This document shows positions 52,411 to 61,923 of a stretch of DNA of 64,000 nucleotides, in pieces. The translations under genes were made by a program, and so were the position numbers. Source of the DNA: UBA10906 sp049296695 (GTDB taxonomy: Bacteria; Pseudomonadota; Gammaproteobacteria; Methylococcales; Methylomonadaceae); assembly GCA_049296695.1 (NCBI GenBank), contig JBAQSX010000183.1, positions 16,540 to 80,539 of the forward strand. The letters are read 5' to 3'. The notes beneath the pieces were generated by a model. That model searched no databases, had not been told where the DNA came from, and saw only the letters and a program-made list of their open reading frames with translations. Numbering within the stretch: the first letter of the stretch is position 1; every line of letters begins with the position of its first letter.

Positions 52411-52833
52411 TTAATTACTGCGTTTTCTTAATCTATCTAAGACTTGCAATTGCATCATCGCTTGAATTAACTGCGCTTGCGCTTGAGCATAATCAAGTTT
52501 ACCTGATTTATCAGCCAAGGCTTCTTCGGCTTTCGCTTTTGCCGCGAGTGCCGCCGCTTCGTCAATATCTTTGGCTCTGATTGCAGTATCTGCCAGAATG
52601 GTGACCAAGTGCGGTTGTACTTCTAAAATACCACCTGAGATATAGAAAGGATGCTCTTCCTTGCCTTCAGTTTTAACACGCACTTCACCCGGTTTTAACT
52701 TAGTGATTAAGGGTGCGTGACGTGGTGAAATACCCACCTCACCCATTTCCGCAGGTGCGAACACCATTTCGGCTAAACCAGAAAATATTTCGTTTTCCGC
52801 ACTTACGATGTCTACATGAACTGACATGGTCAT
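52411..52833 (-). CDS. atpC: F-type ATP synthase epsilon subunit
   Basis: 140 residues. MSVHVDIVSAENEIFSG, FAPAEMGEVGISPRHAPLIT and KEEHPFYISGGILEVQPHLV are the beta-barrel, and the ALADKSGKLDYAQAQAQLIQ-AMMQLQ region the C-terminal helices that regulate rotation. Last gene of the operon, 16 nt after atpD. Confidence 0.96.
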   Translation of the reverse strand: MTMSVHVDIVSAENEIFSGLAEMVFAPAEMGEVGISPRHAPLITKLKPGEVRVKTEGKEEHPFYISGGILEVQPHLVTILADTAIRAKDIDEAAALAAKAKAEEALADKSGKLDYAQAQAQLIQAMMQLQVLDRLRKRSN

Positions 52834-52849
52834 TGTTTTTACCTAAAAG

Positions 52850-54235
52850 TTACGCCGCTTTCATGGCTTTGGCTTTTTCTAACACTTCATCGATTGTACC
52901 GACCATATAGAACGCTTGTTCTGGAATATGATCGTATTCACCGCTAATAATGCCTTTAAAGCCAGCGATAGTGTCAGCCAGTGAAACGTATTTACCGGGT
53001 GAACCTGTAAATACTTCAGCCACGAAGAATGGTTGTGATAAGAAACGTTGCATTTTACGCGCTCTAGCCACGATTAATTTATCCTCTTCTGATAATTCAT
53101 CCATGCCTAAAATCGCAATAATGTCGCGCAATTCTTTATAACGTTGCAAAGTACCTTGTACTTTACGCGCTACGTCATAATGTTCTTGACCAATAACTAA
53201 TGGGTCTAACTGACGGCTGGTTGAATCTAATGGGTCAATCGCTGGATAGATACCCAATTCTGCAATTTGACGTGACAATACCACGGTCGCGTCTAAGTGA
53301 GCAAAAGTAGTCGCAGGTGATGGGTCAGTCAAGTCATCGGCTGGTACATAAACCGCTTGAATTGAGGTGATAGAACCTGTTTTGGTTGAAGTAATCCGTT
53401 CTTGTAGAACGCCCATTTCTTCAGCCAATGTAGGCTGATAACCTACCGCAGACGGCATACGACCCAATAACGCCGATACTTCAGTACCCGCTAAGGTATA
53501 ACGGTAAATGTTATCCACGAAAAATAACACGTCACGACCTTCGTCACGGAAATACTCCGCCATCGTCAAACCTGTCAACGCAACGCGCAAACGGTTTCCA
53601 GGTGGCTCATTCATCTGACCATAAACTAACGATACTTTATCGATAACGTTTGAATCTGTCATTTCGTGATAGAAATCGTTACCTTCACGAGTCCGTTCAC
53701 CCACGCCCGCAAATACTGAATAACCACTGTGTTCAATAGCGATGTTACGGATAAGTTCCATCATGTTGACGGTTTTACCCACACCCGCGCCACCAAACAA
53801 ACCCACTTTACCACCCTTAGTGAAAGGGCAGACCAAGTCGATAACTTTAATGCCTGTTTCTAATAATTCATTAGCGGCGGCTTGTTCAGCATAGCTGGGA
53901 GCTTCGCGGTGAATACCCCATTGTACTTTTTCGCCGATAGGGCCTTTTTCGTCAATGGGTTGACCCAAGACGTTCATAATACGACCTAAGGTTTCTTGAC
54001 CTACGGGTACTGAGATAGGCGCGTTAGTGTTATTAACCACTAAGCCTCTGCTCAAACCATCGGTAGAACCCATAGCAATGGTTCTAACAACACCATCACC
54101 TAATTGTTGTTGTACTTCTAATACTAAGTCTTTGCCTTCTACGATTAAGGCATCATAGACTTTTGGCAAGTCTTCGCGTGAAAACTCCACGTCAACGACC
54201 GCGCCAATAATCTGAACGATTTTACCCGAACTCAT
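52850..54235 (-). CDS. atpD: F-type ATP synthase beta subunit
   Basis: 461 residues. Carries the catalytic nucleotide sites of F1: Walker A GGAGVGKT (148-155), GERTREGNDFYHEM, Walker B DVLFFVDNIYRYT and GRMPSAVGYQPTL. All positions align with the bacterial enzyme. It lies 31 nt after atpG. The unusual substitution IYRYT replaces the common IFRFT. Confidence 0.97.
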   Translation of the reverse strand: MSSGKIVQIIGAVVDVEFSREDLPKVYDALIVEGKDLVLEVQQQLGDGVVRTIAMGSTDGLSRGLVVNNTNAPISVPVGQETLGRIMNVLGQPIDEKGPIGEKVQWGIHREAPSYAEQAAANELLETGIKVIDLVCPFTKGGKVGLFGGAGVGKTVNMMELIRNIAIEHSGYSVFAGVGERTREGNDFYHEMTDSNVIDKVSLVYGQMNEPPGNRLRVALTGLTMAEYFRDEGRDVLFFVDNIYRYTLAGTEVSALLGRMPSAVGYQPTLAEEMGVLQERITSTKTGSITSIQAVYVPADDLTDPSPATTFAHLDATVVLSRQIAELGIYPAIDPLDSTSRQLDPLVIGQEHYDVARKVQGTLQRYKELRDIIAILGMDELSEEDKLIVARARKMQRFLSQPFFVAEVFTGSPGKYVSLADTIAGFKGIISGEYDHIPEQAFYMVGTIDEVLEKAKAMKAA

Positions 54236-54266
54236 TTAGTGTCCCCTTTTGTTTGATTCGTTTTGC

Positions 54267-55130
54267 TTAAACGGCTGCAGCACCAGCAACAATTTCTGAA
54301 ATTTCTTGCGTGATAGCGGCTTGTCTGGCTTTGTTATAGACCAGTTGCAATTCTTTGATGAGGTTGCCAGCATTATCTGACGCGCTCTTCATTGCCACCA
54401 TTCGCGCTGCTTGTTCACAGGCATTATTTTCAACCAAGCCTTGATAGACGATGGATTCAACATAGCGAGTCAACAAATGCTCTAACACTTCTTGTGCATC
54501 GGGTTCATAAATATAATCCCAATGACCGCTTAAGCTTTCATCCAATTCACCCGCTACTACAGGCAATAATTGTTCAACCGTAGGACGTTGTGTCATGGTA
54601 TTAACAAATTCATTGCTTGCCACATACAAAGCATCAATTTTGCCTTGTGCGTAAGCGTCTAACATGATTTTGATAACACCGATAATATCGTGTAAATGCG
54701 GCGCGTCACTGAGTTTGGTCACTTGACCGACTAAGTTGACTTTTAAATTGCTGAAAAAACCAGAGGCTTTACCGCCAATCGCACAAACATCCACTTCAAT
54801 AGAAGCCTTGTCCCATTGTGAGAGTTGGGTGAGGGTTTTTCTAAATAAATTAGAATTTAAACCACCACACAAGCCTCTATCAGAACTAATGACAATAACA
54901 CCTATCCGTTTAACGTCACGTTGCACTAAAAAAGGATGTTTGTATTCTGGGTTAGCATGAGCTAAGTGCTTAATGATACGACCTATTTTTTTAGAATAGG
55001 GACGTGTCGCCTGCATTCGGTCTTTGGTTTTACGCATTTTACTGGCCGCAACCATTTCCATGGCGCGGGTAATTTTTTGCGTATTTTTAATACTGCCGAT
55101 TTTGGTGCGTATCTCTTTACCAACAGCCAT
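54267..55130 (-). CDS. atpG: F-type ATP synthase gamma subunit
   Basis: 287 residues. The rotor shaft: N-terminal helix AVGKEIRTKIGSIKNTQKIT and C-terminal helix QLVYNKARQAAITQEISEIV, with VISSDRGLCGGLNSNLFRK in the globular part. It is 9 nt after atpA. Confidence 0.96.
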   Translation of the reverse strand: MAVGKEIRTKIGSIKNTQKITRAMEMVAASKMRKTKDRMQATRPYSKKIGRIIKHLAHANPEYKHPFLVQRDVKRIGVIVISSDRGLCGGLNSNLFRKTLTQLSQWDKASIEVDVCAIGGKASGFFSNLKVNLVGQVTKLSDAPHLHDIIGVIKIMLDAYAQGKIDALYVASNEFVNTMTQRPTVEQLLPVVAGELDESLSGHWDYIYEPDAQEVLEHLLTRYVESIVYQGLVENNACEQAARMVAMKSASDNAGNLIKELQLVYNKARQAAITQEISEIVAGAAAV

Positions 55131-55139
55131 AATAAGGCC

Positions 55140-56681
55140 TCACCAAGTATGCGTTTTAACGAAGGTCTCAATAGCCGTTCTAATACCGCTACTAATATCG
55201 TTATTAAAATCGCCTGTCGTATTAATCGTGTTCATGAGTTCAGATTGCTCTGATTTCATGTACGCTTGCAGTGCCGCTTCAAAATCAAGCACTTTATTCA
55301 CTTCAATGCTGTCAAGGAAACCTTCGTTAGCAGCAAATAAAGACACTGCCATTTGAGCCACTGACATCGGTGAGTATTGATTTTGTTTCATCAACTCGGT
55401 AACGCGTTGACCGCGTTCGATTTGTTTACGCGTTGCTTCGTCTAAGTCTGAGGCAAACTGAGCAAAAGCCGCTAATTCGCGGTATTGCGCTAAGTCTAAA
55501 CGAATACCACCGCCTAACTTTTTGATGATTTTAGTCTGTGCCGCGCCACCTACGCGTGATACTGACAAACCTGCGTTCACCGCTGGACGAATACCTGAGT
55601 TGAACAAGTTACTTTCTAAGAAAATCTGTCCGTCAGTAATCGAAATTACGTTAGTGGGAACGAATGCTGATACGTCACCGCCTTGGGTTTCAATAATCGG
55701 CAAAGCAGTCAACGAACCTGTTTTACCTTTTACTCTGCCACCTGTGAGTTTTTCAACTTCATCGGCGTTAATGCGTGAGGCTCTTTCTAATAGGCGTGAA
55801 TGCAAATAGAACACGTCCCCTGGGTACGCTTCACGACCGGGTGGACGACGTAATAATAATGACACTTGACGGTAAGCCCATGCTTGTTTGGTCAAATCGT
55901 CATAAATAATCAATGCGTCTTCGCCACGGTCTCTAAAGAATTCACCCATCGCGCAACCTGTATAAGGTGCGATGAATTGCAGAGCCGCTGATTCAGAAGC
56001 AGAAGCGACTACGATAATGGTGTGATCCATCGCGCCGTGTTCTTCTAATTTGCGTACTACGTTAGCAATAGATGAACGTTTTTGTCCGATTGCCACATAA
56101 ATACATTTAATGCCAGTGCCTTTTTGATTGATAATCGCGTCAACGGCAATGGCAGTTTTACCTGTTTGACGATCGCCGATAATCAACTCACGTTGACCAC
56201 GACCCACAGGAATCATCGCGTCAATAGATTTCAAACCTAATTGTACAGGTTGGTCAACCGATTGACGGGCAATAACACCCGGAGCGATTTTTTCAATCGG
56301 TGAGCTTTCATTGGTATCAATCGCGCCTTTACCGTCAATAGGATTACCTAATGCGTCAACTACACGACCCAATAAAGCTTCACCGACAGGCACTTCTAAA
56401 ATTCTGCCTGTGCATTTTACGGTGTCACCTTCAGAGATATGCTGATACGCGCCTAATACCACCGCGCCCACAGAATCTCTTTCAAGGTTTAAAGCCATAC
56501 CAAAAGTATTGCCAGGGAATTCTAACATTTCACCTTGCATCGCCTCAGATAGACCATGAATTCTTACAATACCGTCAGTTACACTGACTACAGTGCCTTC
56601 AGTATGCGCTTCGGCACTTAAGTCGAAGGTTTCGATCTTCTTTTTAATCAGATCACTTATTTCAGATGGGTTTAATTGCAT
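55140..56681 (-). CDS. atpA: F-type ATP synthase alpha subunit
   Basis: 513 residues, exactly the E. coli length. Walker A GDRQTGKT at 169-176 and LLLRRPPGREAYPGDVFYLH are intact; N-terminal MQLNPSEISDLIKKKIETFD as expected. It carries the non-catalytic nucleotide sites. It is 15 nt after atpH. Confidence 0.97.
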   Translation of the reverse strand: MQLNPSEISDLIKKKIETFDLSAEAHTEGTVVSVTDGIVRIHGLSEAMQGEMLEFPGNTFGMALNLERDSVGAVVLGAYQHISEGDTVKCTGRILEVPVGEALLGRVVDALGNPIDGKGAIDTNESSPIEKIAPGVIARQSVDQPVQLGLKSIDAMIPVGRGQRELIIGDRQTGKTAIAVDAIINQKGTGIKCIYVAIGQKRSSIANVVRKLEEHGAMDHTIIVVASASESAALQFIAPYTGCAMGEFFRDRGEDALIIYDDLTKQAWAYRQVSLLLRRPPGREAYPGDVFYLHSRLLERASRINADEVEKLTGGRVKGKTGSLTALPIIETQGGDVSAFVPTNVISITDGQIFLESNLFNSGIRPAVNAGLSVSRVGGAAQTKIIKKLGGGIRLDLAQYRELAAFAQFASDLDEATRKQIERGQRVTELMKQNQYSPMSVAQMAVSLFAANEGFLDSIEVNKVLDFEAALQAYMKSEQSELMNTINTTGDFNNDISSGIRTAIETFVKTHTW

Positions 56682-56696
56682 GTGCTGTTTCTCACT

Positions 56697-57230
56697 TTAC
56701 TGTAGAGCCTTACGCATCTGTTGAAGCTGGCCTCTAATAGAACCGTCAATAACTCGGTCGCCTGCGCGTACCAAAACGCCGCCAATTAATGACTCGTCTA
56801 CGTTAATAGACAAATTGACTTTTCTGCCTAGCGTTTTTTCCAGCGTGGTTGCAAAATCTTGTTGAGCCTCTGAAGAGAAAGGATAGGCAGTCGACACATC
56901 AACATCAACATAACCTTCCGCATTTGCCTTGTAAGCTTCAAAAAGCGTAGCGATAGTCGTTACTAAAGTAAGTTTTCCGTTATGCGCTAATAATTTCAGC
57001 AAGTTTTCACTTTCTGCGCTGACTTGCCCTTGGCAAATATCCAACAACAACGCCAAAACAGTTTGTTTACCTATTTTGGGATTATCAATAATGCTATCGA
57101 GCGCGTCACTACTGAGAACAGTAGCCAAAAAAGCGAGGTCTTTTGACCATTGCTCAGTGCTATCGGTTTCTTGGGCTCTTTTAAAGACTGCCGCCGCGTA
57201 AGGTCGTGCTAATGTTTGCGTGTCGCTCAT
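56697..57230 (-). CDS. atpH: F-type ATP synthase delta subunit
   Basis: 177 residues. LARPYAAAVFKRAQETDSTE N-terminus and the C-terminal VNLSINVDESLIGGVLVRAG-DRVIDGSIRG motif. It connects F1 to the peripheral stalk. It is 5 nt after atpF. Confidence 0.96.
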   Translation of the reverse strand: MSDTQTLARPYAAAVFKRAQETDSTEQWSKDLAFLATVLSSDALDSIIDNPKIGKQTVLALLLDICQGQVSAESENLLKLLAHNGKLTLVTTIATLFEAYKANAEGYVDVDVSTAYPFSSEAQQDFATTLEKTLGRKVNLSINVDESLIGGVLVRAGDRVIDGSIRGQLQQMRKALQ

Positions 57231-57235
57231 TATGC

Positions 57236-57709
57236 TTAACCCAATTGATTAGAGACGTTGCTAATAATGGCTTGATGCTTGTTAGCATCAATTTCAGCAC
57301 CCAGAATTTGTTCAGCGGCGCGAAGAGCCAATGTTGCCACTTCTTGACGCAAGCCTTCTTTAGCTTGTTGAATTTCTTGTTCAATTTGCGCTTTAGCTGC
57401 CAAAATCAAGCGTTCGCCTTCTTTTTTAGCATTTTCTTTTGATTCTTCAACAATCTCGTTAGCGCGTTTTTGTGCTAAGTTGACAATTTCGGCTGATTGT
57501 TCTTTTGCCGCTTTTATCTCACTGATTGCTATTTTTTCAGCGCGGATAATTTCTTCTTGACCTTTTTCAGCGGCTGCTAAGCCTTCCACAATTTTCTTTT
57601 TGCGTTGTTCTAAAGAATCAAATAAAGGCGGCCAGATGTACTTCATGGTAAACCATACCAGAAGTGCAAAAGTAATCATTTGTCCAATCAGAGTAGCATT
57701 GATACTCAC
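57236..57709 (-). CDS. atpF: F-type ATP synthase subunit b
   Basis: 157 residues. One N-terminal TM segment (LIGQMITFALLVWFTMKYIW) followed by a long charged coiled coil (KKIVEGLAAAEKGQEEI onwards). It forms the peripheral stalk dimer. Only one b gene is present, so no b/b' split as in photosynthetic bacteria. Confidence 0.95.
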   Translation of the reverse strand: MSINATLIGQMITFALLVWFTMKYIWPPLFDSLEQRKKKIVEGLAAAEKGQEEIIRAEKIAISEIKAAKEQSAEIVNLAQKRANEIVEESKENAKKEGERLILAAKAQIEQEIQQAKEGLRQEVATLALRAAEQILGAEIDANKHQAIISNVSNQLG

Positions 57710-57750
57710 GATGCGTTCCTCTTGTTGCTATTAAAAGTTAAGACAGCAAA

Positions 57751-58038
57751 CTAACCTGCTGCCGCCGCTTGTACTGCAGACAAGAACGGATTGGCGAAAG
57801 TAAAGAATAATGCCAAACCAACACCAATCATGGTTACCGCGTCCAAAAGACCTGCAACGATGAACATTTTAACTTGTAACATAGGAACCATTTCAGGTTG
57901 ACGCGCCGCGCCTTCTAAGAATTTGCCACCTAATAAACCAAAACCGATAGCAGTTCCTAACGCGCCTAAACCTAGCACTAAACCTACTGCGATAGCTGTC
58001 ATACCTTGTACGTCAGCAATTAATCTTGCAATTTCCAT
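57751..58038 (-). CDS. atpE: F-type ATP synthase subunit c
   Basis: 95 residues, somewhat longer than E. coli's 79. Two TM helices: GMTAIAVGLVLGLGALGTAI and VAGLLDAVTMIGVGLALFFT, joined by the polar loop GAARQPEM. Asp66 (GLLDAV) is the proton-binding carboxylate, with no Na-type Gln/Glu pair obvious in the first helix, so H-coupling is likely (inference). Confidence 0.96.
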   Translation of the reverse strand: MEIARLIADVQGMTAIAVGLVLGLGALGTAIGFGLLGGKFLEGAARQPEMVPMLQVKMFIVAGLLDAVTMIGVGLALFFTFANPFLSAVQAAAAG

Positions 58039-58077
58039 GAAACCTCCAAACGTGTATTAAATTATAAAACTGTTGAA

Positions 58078-58857
58078 TTAATGGTCTTCGTGCGCCATGC
58101 TCAAATAAACAATGGTTAATACCATGAATATGAACGCCTGAAGGGTAATAATTAAAATATGAAACACTGCCCAAGGGAAACTCAATATTGGTTGAATATA
58201 CCAAGGCAATAAGGCAATCAAAATAAAAATTAATTCACCCGCATATAAGTTACCAAATAACCGTAATGCTAATGAAATGGGTTTTGCTAAATATTCCACA
58301 AAATTGAGCAAAAGATTAAAAGGCATTAATGCCCAATGGTCAAAGGGGTGAAATAATAATTCTTTAGAAAAATTAATAGGGCCTTTTATTTTCAAGTTAT
58401 AGAAAATAATTAAGCAAAATACCGTCATCGATAAAGCAAAAGTGGCATTTAAATCGGTACTCGGTACAACGCGCAAATAATCCATACCCATTAGCGAACC
58501 AATTAATGGAAAAATATCCACGGGAAATAAATCCATAAAATTCCACAGAAATACCCAGCAGAATATGGTTAATGCCAAAGGTGCAATTAATTTATTATGA
58601 CCATGAAAACTGTCTTTGACTTGTTGGTCAACAAATTCAATTAACATTTCTACAAAATTTTGCGCCAAGCTAGGAACACCTGCGGTTGCTTTTTCAGCGG
58701 CGGTTTTGAAAAACCAAACAAATAAACCACCTAAAACGGCTGAAAAAAACAGCGTATCAAGATGCAATGTCCAAAAACCCGAACCGACATGTAGCGGGGT
58801 TAAATGGTGAATAATATAGCCTGTTGCACCTTCAGCGGCATGAGTTTCAGTAGCCAT
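58078..58857 (-). CDS. atpB: F-type ATP synthase subunit a
   Basis: 259 residues from ATG at 58857, chosen because AGAGG lies 6 nt upstream and because the MATETHAAEGATGYIIHHLT start matches gammaproteobacterial AtpB; a farther upstream ATG would overlap atpI and add 26 unlikely residues. The LALRLFGNLYAGELIFILIA segment holds the essential proton-channel Arg. Confidence 0.95.
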   Translation of the reverse strand: MATETHAAEGATGYIIHHLTPLHVGSGFWTLHLDTLFFSAVLGGLFVWFFKTAAEKATAGVPSLAQNFVEMLIEFVDQQVKDSFHGHNKLIAPLALTIFCWVFLWNFMDLFPVDIFPLIGSLMGMDYLRVVPSTDLNATFALSMTVFCLIIFYNLKIKGPINFSKELLFHPFDHWALMPFNLLLNFVEYLAKPISLALRLFGNLYAGELIFILIALLPWYIQPILSFPWAVFHILIITLQAFIFMVLTIVYLSMAHEDH

Positions 58858-58882
58858 TGTTCCTCTCTTTAAATAATAAATG

Positions 58883-59242
58883 TTAGCGCAATAATAACGC
58901 AAACCAAAAAATCGATAGTGCGCTGATATAACCAATTAATAAGGGCATAATCATGATACTTTGCATTTGAAAAATAAGCATAAATAAAGCAAGCGTTACA
59001 ATTAATTTAACTGCTTCACCTGTATAAAAATTATTTAGTATTTTTCTCGCATCAGAACTTTTATTTTTTTGTATTTTTAATGCTAAATACAAATTAGGAA
59101 TAAATGCCGCCATTCCACCTAAAGCCGATGATTTTGCCTCCTGCCATCCTTGTAATAACACAAAAATAACAGCCACCATGATAACCAATAGTATTTGGTA
59201 ACTGAGAATTTTACTGACAGTCGATATTTTTTCCGCTGTCAT
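58883..59242 (-). CDS. atpI: ATP synthase accessory protein AtpI
   Basis: 119 residues from ATG at 59242, with GGAG 7 nt upstream. Four TM segments (YQILLVIMVAVIFVLL onwards) and a basic loop (KIQKNKSSDARKIL). AtpI helps assemble the c-ring. First gene of the atpIBEFHAGDC operon on the minus strand. Confidence 0.9.
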   Translation of the reverse strand: MTAEKISTVSKILSYQILLVIMVAVIFVLLQGWQEAKSSALGGMAAFIPNLYLALKIQKNKSSDARKILNNFYTGEAVKLIVTLALFMLIFQMQSIMIMPLLIGYISALSIFWFALLLR

Positions 59243-59491
59243 CGTATAACTCCGCACTCAAAAACTCATAAATTTTAGCAAAAAAGCTTTCTTAAGGCAA
59301 GGTTAAGAATTAAACGCTCAAGCTTAATTGTTATGTAGCAGACAATCCTTAAGTTTGACACCGCTTTTTTGTCGCACACATCTAATCACAAATTTTAAAA
59401 AACCTATGATTAATAAAGCAATTTATTTGTTGTTTGTAATTAAAAACACTCGCGGCTCTGTATTTAGCAGGAATAATGCCATAAAAAAGCG

Positions 59492-60262
59492 TTAAGCGTT
59501 TAAAAACTTGCACACTTGTTCAACAAAAGCCGCAGGTTGTTGCACATGTAGCCAATGTCCAGCACCTGCAATGGCAGTAAATTGTGCGTTAGGAAATAAA
59601 GCATAAGACGCTTCTTTGACATAAGTCGAATCGCCACCTTTAAGAAACAATGTTTTTCCCAAATAAGGCGTTAAATACGCAGTATCAGGAAAAGCAACAA
59701 TATTGCTGGCGGTTTGTTTGAAAATATCCAAATCAATACGCCAACTATAACGCCCTTCAATTAATATTAAATTCTGCAATAAAAACTGCCGATAACTCAG
59801 TTCAGTAATTAAAGGGGCTAAATAATCATCGGCTTGTTTGCGACTATTGATTTCATCAACAGGCAAAGTTTTTAAATTATCTAATAGATTATCAAAACTA
59901 TGCACATAACTAATAGGCGCAATATCGGCAATAATTAGTTTATCCATTTTATTGGGATAATTAAGCGCGAACCACATGGCAGTTTTACCGCCCATGCTAT
60001 GACCTAATAAATTAACTTGTTCTAAATGATGCTGATTGATAAATACCAATAAATCTTGTGCCATTGCTGCATAATCCATGATTTCATCATGTGGTGACGC
60101 GCCATGATTTCTGCAATCAGGCACATAAACATGAAAATCCTGAGCGAGTTTTTGGGCTATTTGTCGCCAATTACGCGAAGAAGCAAAAAAACCATGTAAA
60201 ATAATTAAAGGCGGTTTAGTAGTATTACCCAATTCTTCAAAGGCTAAATTAACGGTATTCAT
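59492..60262 (-). CDS. Alpha/beta hydrolase (YbfF-like esterase)
   Basis: 256 residues. PLIILHGFFASSRNWRQIAQ oxyanion-hole region, VNLLGHSMGGKTAMWFAL nucleophile elbow (Ser89) and AGAGHWLHVQQP catalytic histidine. The VYVPDCRNHGASPHDEIMDY segment is typical of the YbfF acyl-CoA-esterase group. The stop codon of the upstream DUF445 gene shares one base with this start (TAATG). The substrate is not shown. Confidence 0.9.
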   Translation of the reverse strand: MNTVNLAFEELGNTTKPPLIILHGFFASSRNWRQIAQKLAQDFHVYVPDCRNHGASPHDEIMDYAAMAQDLLVFINQHHLEQVNLLGHSMGGKTAMWFALNYPNKMDKLIIADIAPISYVHSFDNLLDNLKTLPVDEINSRKQADDYLAPLITELSYRQFLLQNLILIEGRYSWRIDLDIFKQTASNIVAFPDTAYLTPYLGKTLFLKGGDSTYVKEASYALFPNAQFTAIAGAGHWLHVQQPAAFVEQVCKFLNA

Positions 60263-60984
60263 TAAGCAAAACCTTCAAAAATAAGTCCCATAACGCCACC
60301 AAAAACGCCGCCCCAAACCACTAACCAACCTAAATGTTCACGAATAATGGCTTGTACCATTTCTTTAACTAATTGCGGGGTTAATTCACTTAAACGTTTA
60401 TCAATCACAATTTCAATTTTACTGACAATATCTTCGCTAATTTTATGGGCATTTAAACCTTGTTGCAGTGCAGATTTAAAAGTATCGGCATTGACCATAT
60501 CAATTAAACTACTACGCATTTTTTCAATAAATGGCTCTTTTAAAGGGGCTAATGCTTCAACACCACCCATCATTAATAACATACCGCCAAAAGACGATTC
60601 CATAATCGATGATACTAAACCTTGATAAAACTTATCGTAATCCACCGCCTCCAATAAAGGTGTGATATTCAATAAGCTACTACCTTGCTGTTCTTCAGTT
60701 TCAATAAATTGTTCAATATTGTTAATGGTAAAAAACTGCTCCATCATCAATTGTTTAATTGAGGCTTTAAATTCTTCAAAGCGTTCGGGAATTACCCCAG
60801 AGCCATATAAAAACGGTACTTTTTCAAATAACATATAAACCGCAAGCCAATTAGTCACCGCGCCTGATAGGGCAAAAAAACCAATAGTTTTAATTAATTG
60901 GGCTTGAAATAGAACGCCTACTAAGGTGATAGCTAAGGCAATAATAGTGCTAGCAGAACTTTTGTTTGCAAATAGAGTATTCAT
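60262..60984 (-). CDS. DUF445 membrane protein
   Basis: 240 residues. ASTIIALAITLVGVLFQAQL and LSGAVTNWLAVYMLFEKVPF at the N-terminus, GVIPERFEEFKASIKQLMME, and a C-terminal hydrophobic LVVWGGVFGGVMGLIFEGF are typical of DUF445. No function is known; some members are linked to envelope integrity. Co-transcribed with the hydrolase. Confidence 0.88.
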   Translation of the reverse strand: MNTLFANKSSASTIIALAITLVGVLFQAQLIKTIGFFALSGAVTNWLAVYMLFEKVPFLYGSGVIPERFEEFKASIKQLMMEQFFTINNIEQFIETEEQQGSSLLNITPLLEAVDYDKFYQGLVSSIMESSFGGMLLMMGGVEALAPLKEPFIEKMRSSLIDMVNADTFKSALQQGLNAHKISEDIVSKIEIVIDKRLSELTPQLVKEMVQAIIREHLGWLVVWGGVFGGVMGLIFEGFA

Positions 60985-61231
60985 GATTGTTTAAGCGTAG
61001 TTTTATAAGGCGACTATTCTAACAACAAAGCGGTATTGGCGACTAATACAACACGCACTTGCTTTTTAACCAAGTGTTCCCATAATGTGGCACTCAAGAT
61101 ACCAGTGAAAGCTAAATTGCGCTAACAAATAAGCAAGATACAATTTCAACTTGCTTTAAAACTCAACTTGTAACGATAATATTTATTTGCTTTATGAGCG
61201 ACTATGATAGGATTAAAAGAAATAATTTTTT

Positions 61232-61477
61232 ATGGCGAGTTTAACAATGACTAAAACAACTCCTAAATCAGTGACTAAGACGGTAGTCACCCAAGCAGTT
61301 GAAACTGATGGTGATGATGATGACATCTTTGAAGGTGGTGACTATGTGGCATTGCCCGATAGTCTCGAAGAAGAAACTATAAAACGTGATGCGCGCAGAA
61401 AAATTGAAATCTATTGGGAAAAAAAGCAATTAAAGGAACAATTTGAAGATTTTGATGAATCTGAATTTGGTTTTTAA
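61232..61477 (+). CDS. PA3496-family small acidic protein
   Basis: 81 residues. The C-terminal RDARRKIEIYWEKKQLKEQF-EDF pattern is the PA3496 family hallmark; the centre is aspartate-rich (DGDDDDIFEGGDY). Function unknown. A second in-frame ATG at 61247 is a possible start. Confidence 0.7.
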   Translation: MASLTMTKTTPKSVTKTVVTQAVETDGDDDDIFEGGDYVALPDSLEEETIKRDARRKIEIYWEKKQLKEQFEDFDESEFGF

Positions 61478-61556
61478 GCGGTTTTAACATTGGTCAATTT
61501 TCAAATAAAGTGTTTCCTTTTAGTGTACACTGCAAAACTGAATACTATATCAAGCA

Positions 61557-61651
61557 ATAAGGCTCTATCAGATTAGCATAGCGTAACCATAGCCTTATGT
61601 TTTTATAGTACGAGTTTTATAAAGAAAGCCTAGTTAGGCTACCGCTAGGCT
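61557..61651 (+). other. Hairpin cluster, possible terminator or small RNA
   Basis: ATAAGGCT/AGCCTTAT (61557-61598) followed by a T-rich run, then AGCCTAG/CTAGGCT (61627-61651). The first could terminate the PA3496-like gene. The 445-bp gap up to the DUF502 gene holds no protein frame with a ribosome binding site. Confidence 0.4.
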
Positions 61652-61840
61652 CAAATAACACTTAATCATTTCATATTAGGTGTTTATTTATAAAAATAGT
61701 TAAAAACTATTGCGTAGCTCTGATAGTGATGTTTCATTATTTAAAGCGATAATTGATGTGAGCAATCTTGTTAATAAAAGTTATAAAGAGGCAATGCGCC
61801 AATGTATCAATTATTGATTAATAATACGCCACTCAATCAA

Positions 61841-61878
61841 AAAAGCGGTCGTCAACAAAGCGTGACAGCCGCTTTTTT
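61841..61878 (+). terminator. Terminator upstream of the DUF502 gene
   Basis: AAAAGCGGtcGTCA / TGACagCCGCTTTT stem with an internal loop, followed by eight T. It has no protein gene directly before it, so it either ends a long 3' UTR or an unannotated RNA. Confidence 0.7.
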
Positions 61879-61923
61879 TTGCCAGTGGTTTTGCATTTAA
61901 TTCAAGTGAGGAGGAACAACACA

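Noticed and set aside
52411..59242. Unusual insertion in the ATP synthase operon
   Set aside because: All nine genes are present in the standard order with short gaps; nothing unusual beyond a slightly long subunit c.
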